From Arthrobacter alkaliphilus (GTDB taxonomy: Bacteria; Actinomycetota; Actinomycetes; Actinomycetales; Micrococcaceae): DNA of 64,000 bases. How positions within the stretch are numbered: the first letter of the stretch is position 1; every line of letters starts with the position of its first letter. The DNA lies in contig NZ_JAKEEC010000001.1 in assembly GCF_021483235.1 (NCBI RefSeq), positions 339,708 through 403,707 on the forward strand. Reading direction: 5' to 3'. The translations under genes and the position numbers were made by a program. Shown here in pieces: positions 16,252 to 25,162 of the stretch. The notes beneath the pieces are model-generated. The model had not been told where the DNA came from. It did no database searches and saw only the letters and a program-made list of their open reading frames with translations.

Positions 16252-17634
16252 CTATTTCGGGGCGTTCGGATCCACGACGTTCACGTCCTCTGCTGCGGTC
16301 TCCTCGAGCAGTTCCGCGGAGGCCCCGTAAGCGCGCCTCAACTGAACGGTGGCGCCGGCGATGATCGCCACGAAGAGCGAACCGAAGCCGATGACAACCG
16401 CGGCCGGAACTGCGGTGTCGGGCTCCGATGGGGCTTTGGCCACGGGGACCGTCGGATCGGGCAGCGTGGCCGCGGGGATGCTTGGTTTCGACGTTGCTTG
16501 AGGTGTCGGGCTGCTGAGGTCGCCTCGGCGATGCACCCGGATCCAGTCCGCAATGGATCCCACCGGGTTGCTCGCCGCCTCGGGCACATCGGCTTTCAGG
16601 GCAGCCTCGGCATTGAGGATGCCATAACCGTAGATGGGGTCCTTGCCGTGCGTCCCCGCATCCTCGGCCGTCGACACAATCCTGTTGATGACCTGCTTGG
16701 CGCTCATGTCGGGCCACTTCGAACGGATAAGTGCCGCGACGCCGGAGACAATCGGGGCCGAGCCTGACGTGCCGGCCCAATCTTCGTAGCTCCCTCCGGG
16801 CAATCCGCCCACCAACTGTTCCGAAGGCGCCGAAATGCCGATGCTGATTCCCTGCGAGGAAGCGTCGACGCTGGCCGTGCGGTTCCGGTCGAGTCCCGCG
16901 ACGGTCAGTACGCCCGGGATCGTGGCCGGCGCGCCCACTTGGACGTTTCCGGCGATCCGGTTGCCCGCCGCGGCCACGATCACCACGTCTTTTTGTTCGG
17001 CATAGAGGAAGGCCGCGTCCCAGCTTTGGGGCCAATCAGGCGAGGTGCTGCCGAGGGAAATGTTGATGACCTTGGCGCCGTTGTCCACAGCCCAGCGGAC
17101 AGCTTCCGGAATTTGTTGCTGGTCCGTCTTTCCCGCGGGATTCGGCGAACCTAGCCAAGCGGAGACGGACAGGATCTGGGCCTCCGGCGCGACGCCGACG
17201 ATTCCGTCCGGACCGGGTCCGGCACTGACCGAAGGGGACGGTCCCGGCGACGCCGACGGGTTGGCCGGAGCGTGTCCACGGCCTGCCAAAAGCGTGGCAA
17301 CGAGGGTCCCGTGCTCAGATTTGGCCCCGATGCTTTTCTGTCCGTTGGGGTCGCCCGCACCGGAAGCGTCGGTTCCTCCGACCACCGCACCCTTGAGGTC
17401 GGGGTGTTGCCCGTCCACTCCGCTGTCGATGATGGCCACTTTCACCCCGGCGCCCTTTGATACCTGCCAGGCTGCGGAAATGCCGTACTCGTTGAGCCAG
17501 TATTCCTTGTCCCGCCAGGAATCGGCGAACGCCGAAGGAGCCGTGAGCAGGGCCCCCGCGAGGCTTCCCCCGGCCAGCATGGCGGCCAGCGCGGCCGAGG
17601 CTGTTCGGCGGCGCCAGCCCTGTGCCAACGTCAT
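16252..17634 (-). CDS. Mycosin-like membrane-anchored S8 serine protease
   Basis: 460-residue subtilisin-fold protease of the type VII secretion mycosin type. A signal peptide ends around AFA-D (about 38), the catalytic triad is D70 (IIDSGVDG), H108 (KSEHGT) and S290 (GTSGSAP), with the oxyanion N225, and one transmembrane helix (about 428-450) is followed by a short acidic cytoplasmic tail. A Pro/Ser-rich insert sits at about 120-140. The ATG at 17634 begins the signal peptide; a longer in-frame start would overlap ppx. No EsxA/EsxB, EccC or other secretion genes occur nearby, so its substrate is not evident. Confidence 0.88.
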   Translation of the reverse strand: MTLAQGWRRRTASAALAAMLAGGSLAGALLTAPSAFADSWRDKEYWLNEYGISAAWQVSKGAGVKVAIIDSGVDGQHPDLKGAVVGGTDASGAGDPNGQKSIGAKSEHGTLVATLLAGRGHAPANPSASPGPSPSVSAGPGPDGIVGVAPEAQILSVSAWLGSPNPAGKTDQQQIPEAVRWAVDNGAKVINISLGSTSPDWPQSWDAAFLYAEQKDVVIVAAAGNRIAGNVQVGAPATIPGVLTVAGLDRNRTASVDASSQGISIGISAPSEQLVGGLPGGSYEDWAGTSGSAPIVSGVAALIRSKWPDMSAKQVINRIVSTAEDAGTHGKDPIYGYGILNAEAALKADVPEAASNPVGSIADWIRVHRRGDLSSPTPQATSKPSIPAATLPDPTVPVAKAPSEPDTAVPAAVVIGFGSLFVAIIAGATVQLRRAYGASAELLEETAAEDVNVVDPNAPK

Positions 17635-17650
17635 CAGCGAATACCCACTC

Positions 17651-18616
17651 TTACCGGATACTCCGCATACCCAGCACACTTAGGGCGATGCCGTCGAGGA
17701 TGTCGTGCTCGCTCGAGGTGGCCGCCGTGATGGAGCCACCTCCGACCGCAGCCAGGCGCTCGAGGATACGGCGCCAGACGAGGGCTCCGGCGCCGATCAC
17801 GTCAACCCGGCCAGGGTGCATGTAGGGCAGCCGGGAGCGCTCCTCCCGAGTCATCTCCAACAAGCTCGTGGCTGCATCGCTAATGGTCGCCAGGTCGAGG
17901 CTGGTTCCGTGGATGAGCGCGGGATCGTACTCGTCAAGGCCCAAAGCATGTGCAGTGATTGTGGTGACGGTGCCGGCAACCCCCACGACGGCGGTGGCCC
18001 GCTCCAGCGGAACCGTGCGGGCGACGAGGTCGACGGCGGCGTCGACGTCGGCTTCCGCGGCGGCGATTTGCTTCTGGGTCGGCGGGTCGTCCCGGAGGTG
18101 CCGTTCGGTCAGGCGCACGCACCCGATGTCGACCGATTTGGCGGCAATGACGCCGTCGGAGTCTCCGAGGACGAACTCGGTGCTTCCACCGCCGAGGTCC
18201 ACCACCAGCACCGGGTCCTTGCCCCGCGAGGGCAGCACGCTGCTTGCGCCGGCAAAGGACAGGGCGGCTTCCTCGTCACCGGAGATGACCTCGGGTTCGA
18301 CCCCCAGAAGGTCCCGGATTCCATCCACAAAAACGTCCCGGTTGCGGGCATCCCGGCTCGCTGAGGTCGCCACGAAACGGACGCCGCGGGCGCCGTGGCG
18401 GCGGATCAGCTCGGCGTAGTCGGCGGTCGCCGCAAAGGTACGCTCAAGCGCCTCTGGCGCAAGTTCGCCGGTGGCGTCAACCCCCTGGCCGAGGCGCACG
18501 ACGCGCATTTCGCGGACAACGTCGCGCAAGGGAGACCCCGCGTCGGCGCCGTTGGCATCCGCGATCAGGAGCCGAATCGAATTGGTGCCGCAGTCGATGG
18601 CAGCTACGCGGTTCAT
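17651..18616 (-). CDS. ppx: Ppx/GppA family exopolyphosphatase
   Basis: 321-residue member of the sugar kinase/Hsp70 fold. The N-terminal phosphate-1 motif AAIDCGTNSIRLLIAD (about 5-20) and the Gly-rich segment VVDLGGGSTEFVLG (about 140-153) are diagnostic; the conserved Glu needed for hydrolysis is in GDEEAALSFAGA. It is the short actinobacterial form lacking the HD-like C-terminal domain of E. coli Ppx. It degrades polyphosphate and/or pppGpp. The ATG overlaps the upstream DUF501 stop. Confidence 0.92.
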   Translation of the reverse strand: MNRVAAIDCGTNSIRLLIADANGADAGSPLRDVVREMRVVRLGQGVDATGELAPEALERTFAATADYAELIRRHGARGVRFVATSASRDARNRDVFVDGIRDLLGVEPEVISGDEEAALSFAGASSVLPSRGKDPVLVVDLGGGSTEFVLGDSDGVIAAKSVDIGCVRLTERHLRDDPPTQKQIAAAEADVDAAVDLVARTVPLERATAVVGVAGTVTTITAHALGLDEYDPALIHGTSLDLATISDAATSLLEMTREERSRLPYMHPGRVDVIGAGALVWRRILERLAAVGGGSITAATSSEHDILDGIALSVLGMRSIR

Positions 18617-19329
18617 CTGGTGGGCTCCCCTGCGGTTGGATCCCCGGCGGGGTCTGCCGCATGGGCGGTCTTCGATTTGCGGACCGGGGCGGGACGGCCC
18701 ACGATGTCCGGCAGGCCCTGCGGTCCGTGGCGGCTAAGGTCCCTGGACGGAGCTTCCCCGGTACTGTCCCACGCGCCGTCGCAATAGCAGCGGTCGGCCG
18801 ACCACCATTCGCTGATTGCCCCGATCGCCTCGTCGCCCAGCGGATTGACTCCGGGACCGGCGGCCAGGGAGTGGCCCACCTGCACGTGCAGGCACTTGAC
18901 GCGGGTAGGCATGCCGCCGGCCGAGACCCCTGCGATTTCCGGAACGTCCCCCGTGCCGGCGCGTCCGGCAATCTCGTCACGCGCCTGCAGATAGGCCTCG
19001 TGGGCAGACCGGTAAGCCGCAGCCAACCGCTCGTCCCCGGTGAGCCGTTCGTTCATGTCATTCATGAGCCCGCCGGCCTCGAGCCGCGACACGGCCGCGG
19101 TGATGACCGGGTGCGTCAGGTAGAACGTCGTCGGAAACGGAGTGCCATTGCTCAAGCGCGGAGCCGTCGCGGCGACCAGCGGATTGCCGCACACGCAGCG
19201 CGCCGGAATTTCGACGACGTCGCGCACCGGCCGCCCGAGCTGGCGGCTGAGGATTTCGAGATCGTGTGCTGATGGCGTGCGTGACTCCTGCGATGCATGT
19301 GCCGGGTTCTCTTCCACGGGCGCTGCCAT
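18613..19329 (-). CDS. DUF501 domain-containing protein
   Basis: 238-residue protein of unknown function. The N-terminal half carries a conserved CVCGNP motif and the segment TPFPTTFYLTHP, the C-terminal part a VKCLHVQVGHSLA-type motif and a CYCD motif; these Cys/His clusters could bind a metal. The last 45 residues are polar and variable. It occupies the conserved slot between ftsB-like and ppx genes in actinobacteria. AGGAAGG abuts the ATG at 19329. The stop overlaps the ppx ATG by 2 bases (ATGA). Confidence 0.85.
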   Translation of the reverse strand: MAAPVEENPAHASQESRTPSAHDLEILSRQLGRPVRDVVEIPARCVCGNPLVAATAPRLSNGTPFPTTFYLTHPVITAAVSRLEAGGLMNDMNERLTGDERLAAAYRSAHEAYLQARDEIAGRAGTGDVPEIAGVSAGGMPTRVKCLHVQVGHSLAAGPGVNPLGDEAIGAISEWWSADRCYCDGAWDSTGEAPSRDLSRHGPQGLPDIVGRPAPVRKSKTAHAADPAGDPTAGEPTR

Positions 19330-19384
19330 CCTTCCTGCCCTGTGTGGCCACGCCCAAAAGGCGCGACGGCGGCGGGCACCGCGT

Positions 19385-20044
19385 CTAGTCTGTTGCCGAG
19401 CGCCTGATGGATTCCCACAAGCCATCCACCCATGGCAGGTTGGACGGGCTGGTGGAAGCTCCTGAAGTGGTGCTCCCTCCCGGCGTGCCGGCGGGAACAC
19501 TTCCACCAAACACCCAGTAGCCTGCTTCACCCGGCATAACCATGTTAATGCGGTCCCGGGCTTGTTGTTTCACATAGTTGGGGTCCTGCCACCGCGTGAT
19601 CTGCTTCTGGAGGCTGGCCTGCTCGGCCTGTTTGCTGGCAATGTCGGCTTCCAAGCCGGAGATTTCGGCCTTTTTCTCCAACCAGATCTTCACAGTGGGC
19701 GCGAGCATGATGGTGATCGCTATCATCACCACGGCGAGGGCAAGCATGCGGCCAGAGAACGCCTTCGCGGGCACAGGGCGGGCGCCCTGGTCCTTGGCGG
19801 AAGGCGTCGAGCCGGCATCGGACGGGGACTTGCTTCGGGCGGTGCTTTCGGCTTTGGCACCGCCTTCGGCTTTGGCACCGGACGGCGTCCTGGACCCCGC
19901 GTGAACCGGGGCCTCTTGCTGGGCGGCCGGAACCTTGCGGGCTTCGCCAAAATCAGCGCGGATGACGTGGCCGCCGTCGGGGGCCTTTTGGGTCGGGCGG
20001 CCAAGGGCATCTGCCCGGGGGACCTTGGGGCGGCGGGTGGCCAT
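19385..20044 (-). CDS. FtsB/DivIC-like septum formation initiator protein
   Basis: 219-residue bitopic protein: a long disordered cytoplasmic N-terminus rich in Ala, Lys, Ser and Pro (1-98), one transmembrane helix (about 100-118), and a short coiled coil (about 122-150) ending in the family-typical RWQDPNYVKQQARDR segment. FtsB links FtsL and FtsQ in the divisome. The extended N-terminus is typical of actinobacterial homologues. AGGAG lies 6 bases before the ATG. It lies between eno and DUF501, the usual actinobacterial order. Confidence 0.88.
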   Translation of the reverse strand: MATRRPKVPRADALGRPTQKAPDGGHVIRADFGEARKVPAAQQEAPVHAGSRTPSGAKAEGGAKAESTARSKSPSDAGSTPSAKDQGARPVPAKAFSGRMLALAVVMIAITIMLAPTVKIWLEKKAEISGLEADIASKQAEQASLQKQITRWQDPNYVKQQARDRINMVMPGEAGYWVFGGSVPAGTPGGSTTSGASTSPSNLPWVDGLWESIRRSATD

Positions 20045-20147
20045 GACACTCCTGTAATGCCTGGTGCTTGCCTGGCGGGTTGCTGCGCGTTGTGTTCCTC
20101 ACGGAGCCCGCGGTTTGCCGAACTGCTCGCACATTTCGTTAAACAGA

Positions 20148-20183
20148 ACCGGTGGCTATGGTCTTTCCACCATAGCCACCGGT
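20148..20183 (-). terminator. Intrinsic terminator of eno
   Basis: A 15-bp perfect stem (20148-20162 with 20169-20183) closes a 6-base loop. On the minus strand it is followed by TCTGTTTAAC. It starts 18 bases after the eno stop and separates eno from the ftsB-like gene. Confidence 0.85.
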
Positions 20184-20201
20184 CAGCTGTTTCAGCGGAT
20201 G

Positions 20202-21575
<1,374 letters not shown>

Positions 21576-22301
21576 TTACGGAACAGCGTCGGACCCCTCA
21601 CGTTTTGTGGCTTCGCCGCCGCGGCCCTGGTAGCGGCGGACGGCACCCCGCAAGGCCCGTTCGGCGTCGAAACCCTTCTCCCGCGAGCCCGCGACGACGG
21701 CGAGCAGCCAGTCTCCAAGCTCAGCTTCGGAGTCGGGAACCTCCGCCGCCGCAACTTGGCGGGCGCCGCGTTCCAGGCCCCCCGAGCGCCCTGAGCGAGC
21801 CGCCCGGTCAAGCGACTTGTGCGCCAGGGCGAGCGCCGGAAGGTGCGGTGGAATGCCTTCGAAGGGATCCGAACGCGCCGGCTTCTCCGCCTTCTTCACG
21901 GCATCCCACTTTTCGACGATTTCCTCCACGGTGGCCGGGAAGGAATCCTGCAAGGACCCGTCGGGCCTGAAGACATGGGGATTGCGCCGCACCATCTTTT
22001 CCGTGATGGCCCGCGCGACATCGTCGAAGGTGAACTGTCCTTGCTCCTCGGCGAGCCGCGCGTGCAGCACTACTTGGAGCAGGACGTCGCCCAACTCGCC
22101 GCGGAGTTCGTCGGAGGTGTCGGAACCGGACGCACCGGCTTCGATCGTGTCGACTACCTCGTACGCTTCCTCAATCAGGTACTCGACCAAGGACTCGTGG
22201 GTCAGCGCCCCCATCCACGGGCAGTGCTCGCGCAAAGACGCGATTTTTTGCACCAGCACCGCGATGGGGGTTTCGGCGCCTGCGGGAGCCTCGTCAGCCA
22301 A
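21576..22301 (-). CDS. mazG: MazG family nucleotide pyrophosphohydrolase
   Basis: 241-residue all-alpha NTP pyrophosphohydrolase. The EExxE...ExxD metal-binding pattern is seen as EEAYEVVD (about 43-50) followed by ELGDVLLQ (about 70-77). It hydrolyses (d)NTPs to monophosphates, a housecleaning role. The second, C-terminal MazG-like region is reduced. The start is uncertain: TTG at 22301 overlaps the add stop by 8 bases and no strong ribosome site is visible, so coupling to add translation is likely. Confidence 0.88.
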   Translation of the reverse strand: MADEAPAGAETPIAVLVQKIASLREHCPWMGALTHESLVEYLIEEAYEVVDTIEAGASGSDTSDELRGELGDVLLQVVLHARLAEEQGQFTFDDVARAITEKMVRRNPHVFRPDGSLQDSFPATVEEIVEKWDAVKKAEKPARSDPFEGIPPHLPALALAHKSLDRAARSGRSGGLERGARQVAAAEVPDSEAELGDWLLAVVAGSREKGFDAERALRGAVRRYQGRGGEATKREGSDAVP

Positions 22302-23448
22302 GGTTGGCGTAGGTGTCGTTGATGTATTCCACCAACGCCTCTTTTTCGTCCAGCGGGAGGAACGACGACTCGGCGGCGTTGAGGGTCAGTTCGAGGAGAT
22401 CGTCGAGATCGTAGTCGAAAGTCTCCACGAGAAGCTCGAACTCGTCCGTGAGCGTCACGCCGCTCATCAGCCGGTTGTCCGTGTTGATGGTGACGTTGAA
22501 GCCCAACTGGTAGAGCATGTCCAGCGGGTGGTTCTCAATGCCTTCGCCGAAGTTAGCGATCGCGCCGGTCTGGAGGTTGGACGAGGGGCAGATTTCCAAG
22601 GCGATTCCGCGGTCGCGAACCCAGCCTGCCACTTCACCCAAGGTGACCATGCCGACGGTGTCCTCGGCGTCGTCGTCGTTTTCCTCGCCCTCGGCATCTT
22701 CGAACTCAACGCTGATGTCCTCGGCGATGCGCACGCCGTGGCCCAAACGCAGGGCCCGGCCGTCCACGAGGGCGGACTGGATGCTTTCGAGGCCCGCGGC
22801 TTCGCCGGCATGGACCGTCGCCGGGAAGTTGTGCTCGGCCAAGTAGGTGAACGCGTCCCTGAAGCGGGAAGGCAGGAAACCGTCTTCGGCTCCGGCGATA
22901 TCAAAGCCGACGGCCCCGTTGTAGCGGTGGCGGACTGCGAGCTCGGCAATCTCCTGGCCGCGGTCCGCGTGGCGCATCGCCGTGATGAGCTGTCCTACCT
23001 GGATCTGGCGGCCGGACTTTTCGACGGCGTCCACGCCGGCGTCGAGTCCTTCCTGCACAGCGTCCACAACCTCGTCCAAGGTGAGGCCCTTCTGCAAGTG
23101 CTGCTCAGGCGCCCAGCGGACCTCGCCGTACACCACTCCGTCGTCGGCAAGGTCTTCGACGAATTCCTTGGCAACGCGCGCCAAGCCTTCCTTGGTCTGC
23201 ATGACGGCAATTGTGTGGTCAAAGGTTTCAAGGTAGCGGACCAAAGAACCGGAGTCCGCGGACTCACGGAACCACTGGCCCAACGCCACGGGGTCCGTTG
23301 AAGGCAGGGTGTGGCCGACGGCCTCCGCCAGCTCGATAATGGTGGCCGGGCGCAGTCCCCCGTCCAGATGGTCGTGAAGGGAAACTTTCGGAAGGCTCTT
23401 CAGGTCGAAGTCAAGGGCGGGGGCGGCGTCAACAATAGGCTCAGTCAC
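22294..23448 (-). CDS. add: Adenosine deaminase
   Basis: 384-residue zinc enzyme converting (deoxy)adenosine to (deoxy)inosine. Metal ligands are in HDHLDGG (H25, H27), HAGEAAG near 215 and NTDNRLMSG near 330; HGVRI carries the catalytic His. An acidic insert (DAEGEENDDDAED) near 260 is longer than usual. The GTG at 23448 follows a TAGAGT hexamer by 6 bases, so the transcript is probably leaderless. It is downstream of the nucleoside importer and deoA-cdd, consistent with salvage. Confidence 0.93.
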   Translation of the reverse strand: MTEPIVDAAPALDFDLKSLPKVSLHDHLDGGLRPATIIELAEAVGHTLPSTDPVALGQWFRESADSGSLVRYLETFDHTIAVMQTKEGLARVAKEFVEDLADDGVVYGEVRWAPEQHLQKGLTLDEVVDAVQEGLDAGVDAVEKSGRQIQVGQLITAMRHADRGQEIAELAVRHRYNGAVGFDIAGAEDGFLPSRFRDAFTYLAEHNFPATVHAGEAAGLESIQSALVDGRALRLGHGVRIAEDISVEFEDAEGEENDDDAEDTVGMVTLGEVAGWVRDRGIALEICPSSNLQTGAIANFGEGIENHPLDMLYQLGFNVTINTDNRLMSGVTLTDEFELLVETFDYDLDDLLELTLNAAESSFLPLDEKEALVEYINDTYANLG

Positions 23449-23454
23449 GTCTCA

Positions 23455-23460
23455 ACTCTA
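23455..23460 (-). promoter_or_regulatory. -10 element for add (leaderless)
   Basis: TAGAGT on the minus strand ends 6 bases before the GTG at 23448. No Shine-Dalgarno sequence. Confidence 0.5.
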
Positions 23461-23476
23461 GGGGGACGGAAGAAGC

Positions 23477-24241
23477 TTAGCCAGCAGGGTTTGAGCGGTC
23501 GATACCGGCCGCCGCGTTAACCGCGGTTTCTCCGTCTGCTGCGGCTGCTTCCGCGGGAGCTGCCTTTTTTTCCGCGTCCTTCTCGGCCGCGTCCTGCTTT
23601 GCTGCGAAGTTCTTGGCTGCGTCCTTCTTTTCTGCGTCCTTCTTTTCAAGGTGCTTGTGCCACCAACGCAGGGAGTGGTCAACAATGACGCCGAGCACCA
23701 CTGCGAATCCGACGGCGATAACGACGCCGAGGAGCGGGTTGTTGTGCACCCAGCGGCCGGCCAGCGCGCCGATCCCGATCGAATAGCCCACCCACGTAAA
23801 GCAGGCGATGGCATCGAGCCAGAAGAACGTCCTGTGGCGGAACCCTGTCTGACCGGCGACGTAGTTCACCGCGACCCGGCCCCATGGGATGTACCGGGCA
23901 GTGAAAATGAGGACGGCACCGCGCTTATCGAGCTCATAGTGGGCCCAGGCGAACATCTTTTGGACCTTCGGCTTGCGCATCCAGTTCCAGCGGTTCAAGC
24001 CGATCTTGCGGCCGAGCAGGTAGGCCATGTTGTCACCTGCCATGGCCCCGATGAGCGCCGTTGCGCCGAGGATCCACAGGTTCGGCTCGCCGCGGTGCAT
24101 CGAGAGGGCCGAGAGCCCTACTATCGCGGTCTCACTGGGCAGGATCGTGGCAAAGCCGTCGATGAAAAAGAAGACCAGGAGCACCGGATAGATCCACGGT
24201 TGCCCGGCGGCATGCTCGAGCATGTGGTTCATGAATTCCAC
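23477..24241 (-). CDS. DedA family membrane protein with Lys/Ala-rich tail
   Basis: 254-residue DedA/SNARE-associated family protein. The family motifs FxDGxxxxxPSE (here FFIDGFATILPSETAI, about 22-37), GDNMAYLLGRKIG and the reentrant F-x-R-Y-I-P-x-G-R (ARYIPWGRVAVN) are present; the last is the substrate-flipping region of DedA lipid scramblases/flippases. After the last helix the protein has about 65 residues of Lys/Ala/Asp/Glu repeats (KKDAxKK units), unlike the second DedA. The GTG at 24241 was chosen by alignment with the second copy and a GAGGAG site about 10 bases upstream. Confidence 0.88.
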   Translation of the reverse strand: MEFMNHMLEHAAGQPWIYPVLLVFFFIDGFATILPSETAIVGLSALSMHRGEPNLWILGATALIGAMAGDNMAYLLGRKIGLNRWNWMRKPKVQKMFAWAHYELDKRGAVLIFTARYIPWGRVAVNYVAGQTGFRHRTFFWLDAIACFTWVGYSIGIGALAGRWVHNNPLLGVVIAVGFAVVLGVIVDHSLRWWHKHLEKKDAEKKDAAKNFAAKQDAAEKDAEKKAAPAEAAAADGETAVNAAAGIDRSNPAG

Positions 24242-24349
24242 GCAGGCATTGCTCCTCAAAGAAAGTCACATAGGTTTAGTGACATAGATCGCTATCCAGT
24301 GTCCCATGGCCGGAGCATCGTTCGCTACGCCGCGGGCGCGGGATGTACA

Positions 24350-24368
24350 TAAGTTAAGGCTAACCCGC
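24350..24368. promoter_or_regulatory. DtxR/IdeR-like box upstream of the first dedA gene
   Basis: The segment contains GGCTAACC, one complete half of the actinobacterial iron box, and an imperfect other half (TAAGTTAA). I count 13 of 19 matches to the palindromic consensus as I recall it. It is about 110 bases upstream of the dedA GTG, in a 205-base gap. Weak evidence. Confidence 0.2.
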
Positions 24369-24446
24369 AAGTCACAACCGGATCGTCCTCCCGTGGAGGG
24401 ATCTTCCGGAGCCGGGTCATTCCAAGGGAGGAGACGCCAGACCCTC

Positions 24447-25097
24447 CTACATGACGGGTTCTTCCTCCGGCTCCCCCGTTTCTTCGTCCTCTTCGCTGGC
24501 GGGCGTGGCACCGCGTACCTTGCTGATGATCCGGTCCACGATGATTCCCAGGACAACGGCCGCGCAGATCGCGATGACCGCGCCAAGAAAGTGGTTGTGC
24601 TCGAACCATTGGCCGAAGAAAAGGCCAATGGCTACCGAATAGCTGGCCCACAGAACGGCGGACATGGCCGTGAGCGCCACGAAGATGCCGCGCGGGAAAT
24701 GCGTTGCGCCGGCTGAAAGGTTCACCGCCACGCGGCCGATGGGGATGAACCGGGCCACCATGATGAGTGACGCGGCCCGGCGTCGTAGTTCCCTCCCTGC
24801 CCAGCGGAACGCCCCCTGCATTCTTTGGGAGCGCATCCACCGCCAGCGGACCACACCTACTTTGCGGCCGATCAAGTAGGCGATGTTGTCGCCTGTGAAG
24901 GCTCCCAAGGCACCCACCAGGATCAGCAGCCACGCGTTGGGCGTCCCTGCGGTCGCGGAGACCGCGGCGAGCCCCACCACCACCGACTCGCTGGGAACGG
25001 GCGGAAAGAAACCGTCGATCACGCAACAGCCAAAAACCAGGAGCAAGACCCAAGGCTGCCCGGCCGCGGCGAGGATGAAGTCGTTGAGGGCTTGCAC
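24447..25097 (-). CDS. DedA family membrane protein
   Basis: 216-residue DedA protein with the same layout as its neighbour: CVIDGFFPPVPSESVV, GDNIAYLIGRKVG and ARFIPIGRVAVN. It lacks the Lys-rich tail and ends in a short acidic stretch. DedA proteins flip undecaprenyl phosphate or phospholipids and affect membrane homeostasis. The GTG at 25097 has AGGAAG a few bases upstream; the open frame extending further is within the deoA region on the same strand and has no DedA similarity. Confidence 0.88.
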   Translation of the reverse strand: MQALNDFILAAAGQPWVLLLVFGCCVIDGFFPPVPSESVVVGLAAVSATAGTPNAWLLILVGALGAFTGDNIAYLIGRKVGVVRWRWMRSQRMQGAFRWAGRELRRRAASLIMVARFIPIGRVAVNLSAGATHFPRGIFVALTAMSAVLWASYSVAIGLFFGQWFEHNHFLGAVIAICAAVVLGIIVDRIISKVRGATPASEEDEETGEPEEEPVM

Positions 25098-25162
25098 GGT
25101 CTTCCTAACGAACGGAGGCCGGGATTGTCTCCCGGGCATCGCGAAATGCCCGGGAGAGCAGC

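Noticed and set aside
14501..16330. A 609-codon plus-strand frame opposite ndh
   Set aside because: High-GC antisense shadow of ndh; no ribosome site or family motif, and the minus-strand NDH-2 motifs are unmistakable.
16181..17035. N-terminal extension of ndh to 764 residues
   Set aside because: The extra 285 codons lie antiparallel within the protease gene; the family start and a -10 hexamer support 16180.
24265..24283. GTCAC-N9-GTGAC inverted repeat upstream of dedA
   Set aside because: Only 5-bp arms with a wide spacer; such pairs are expected by chance in 64 kb.
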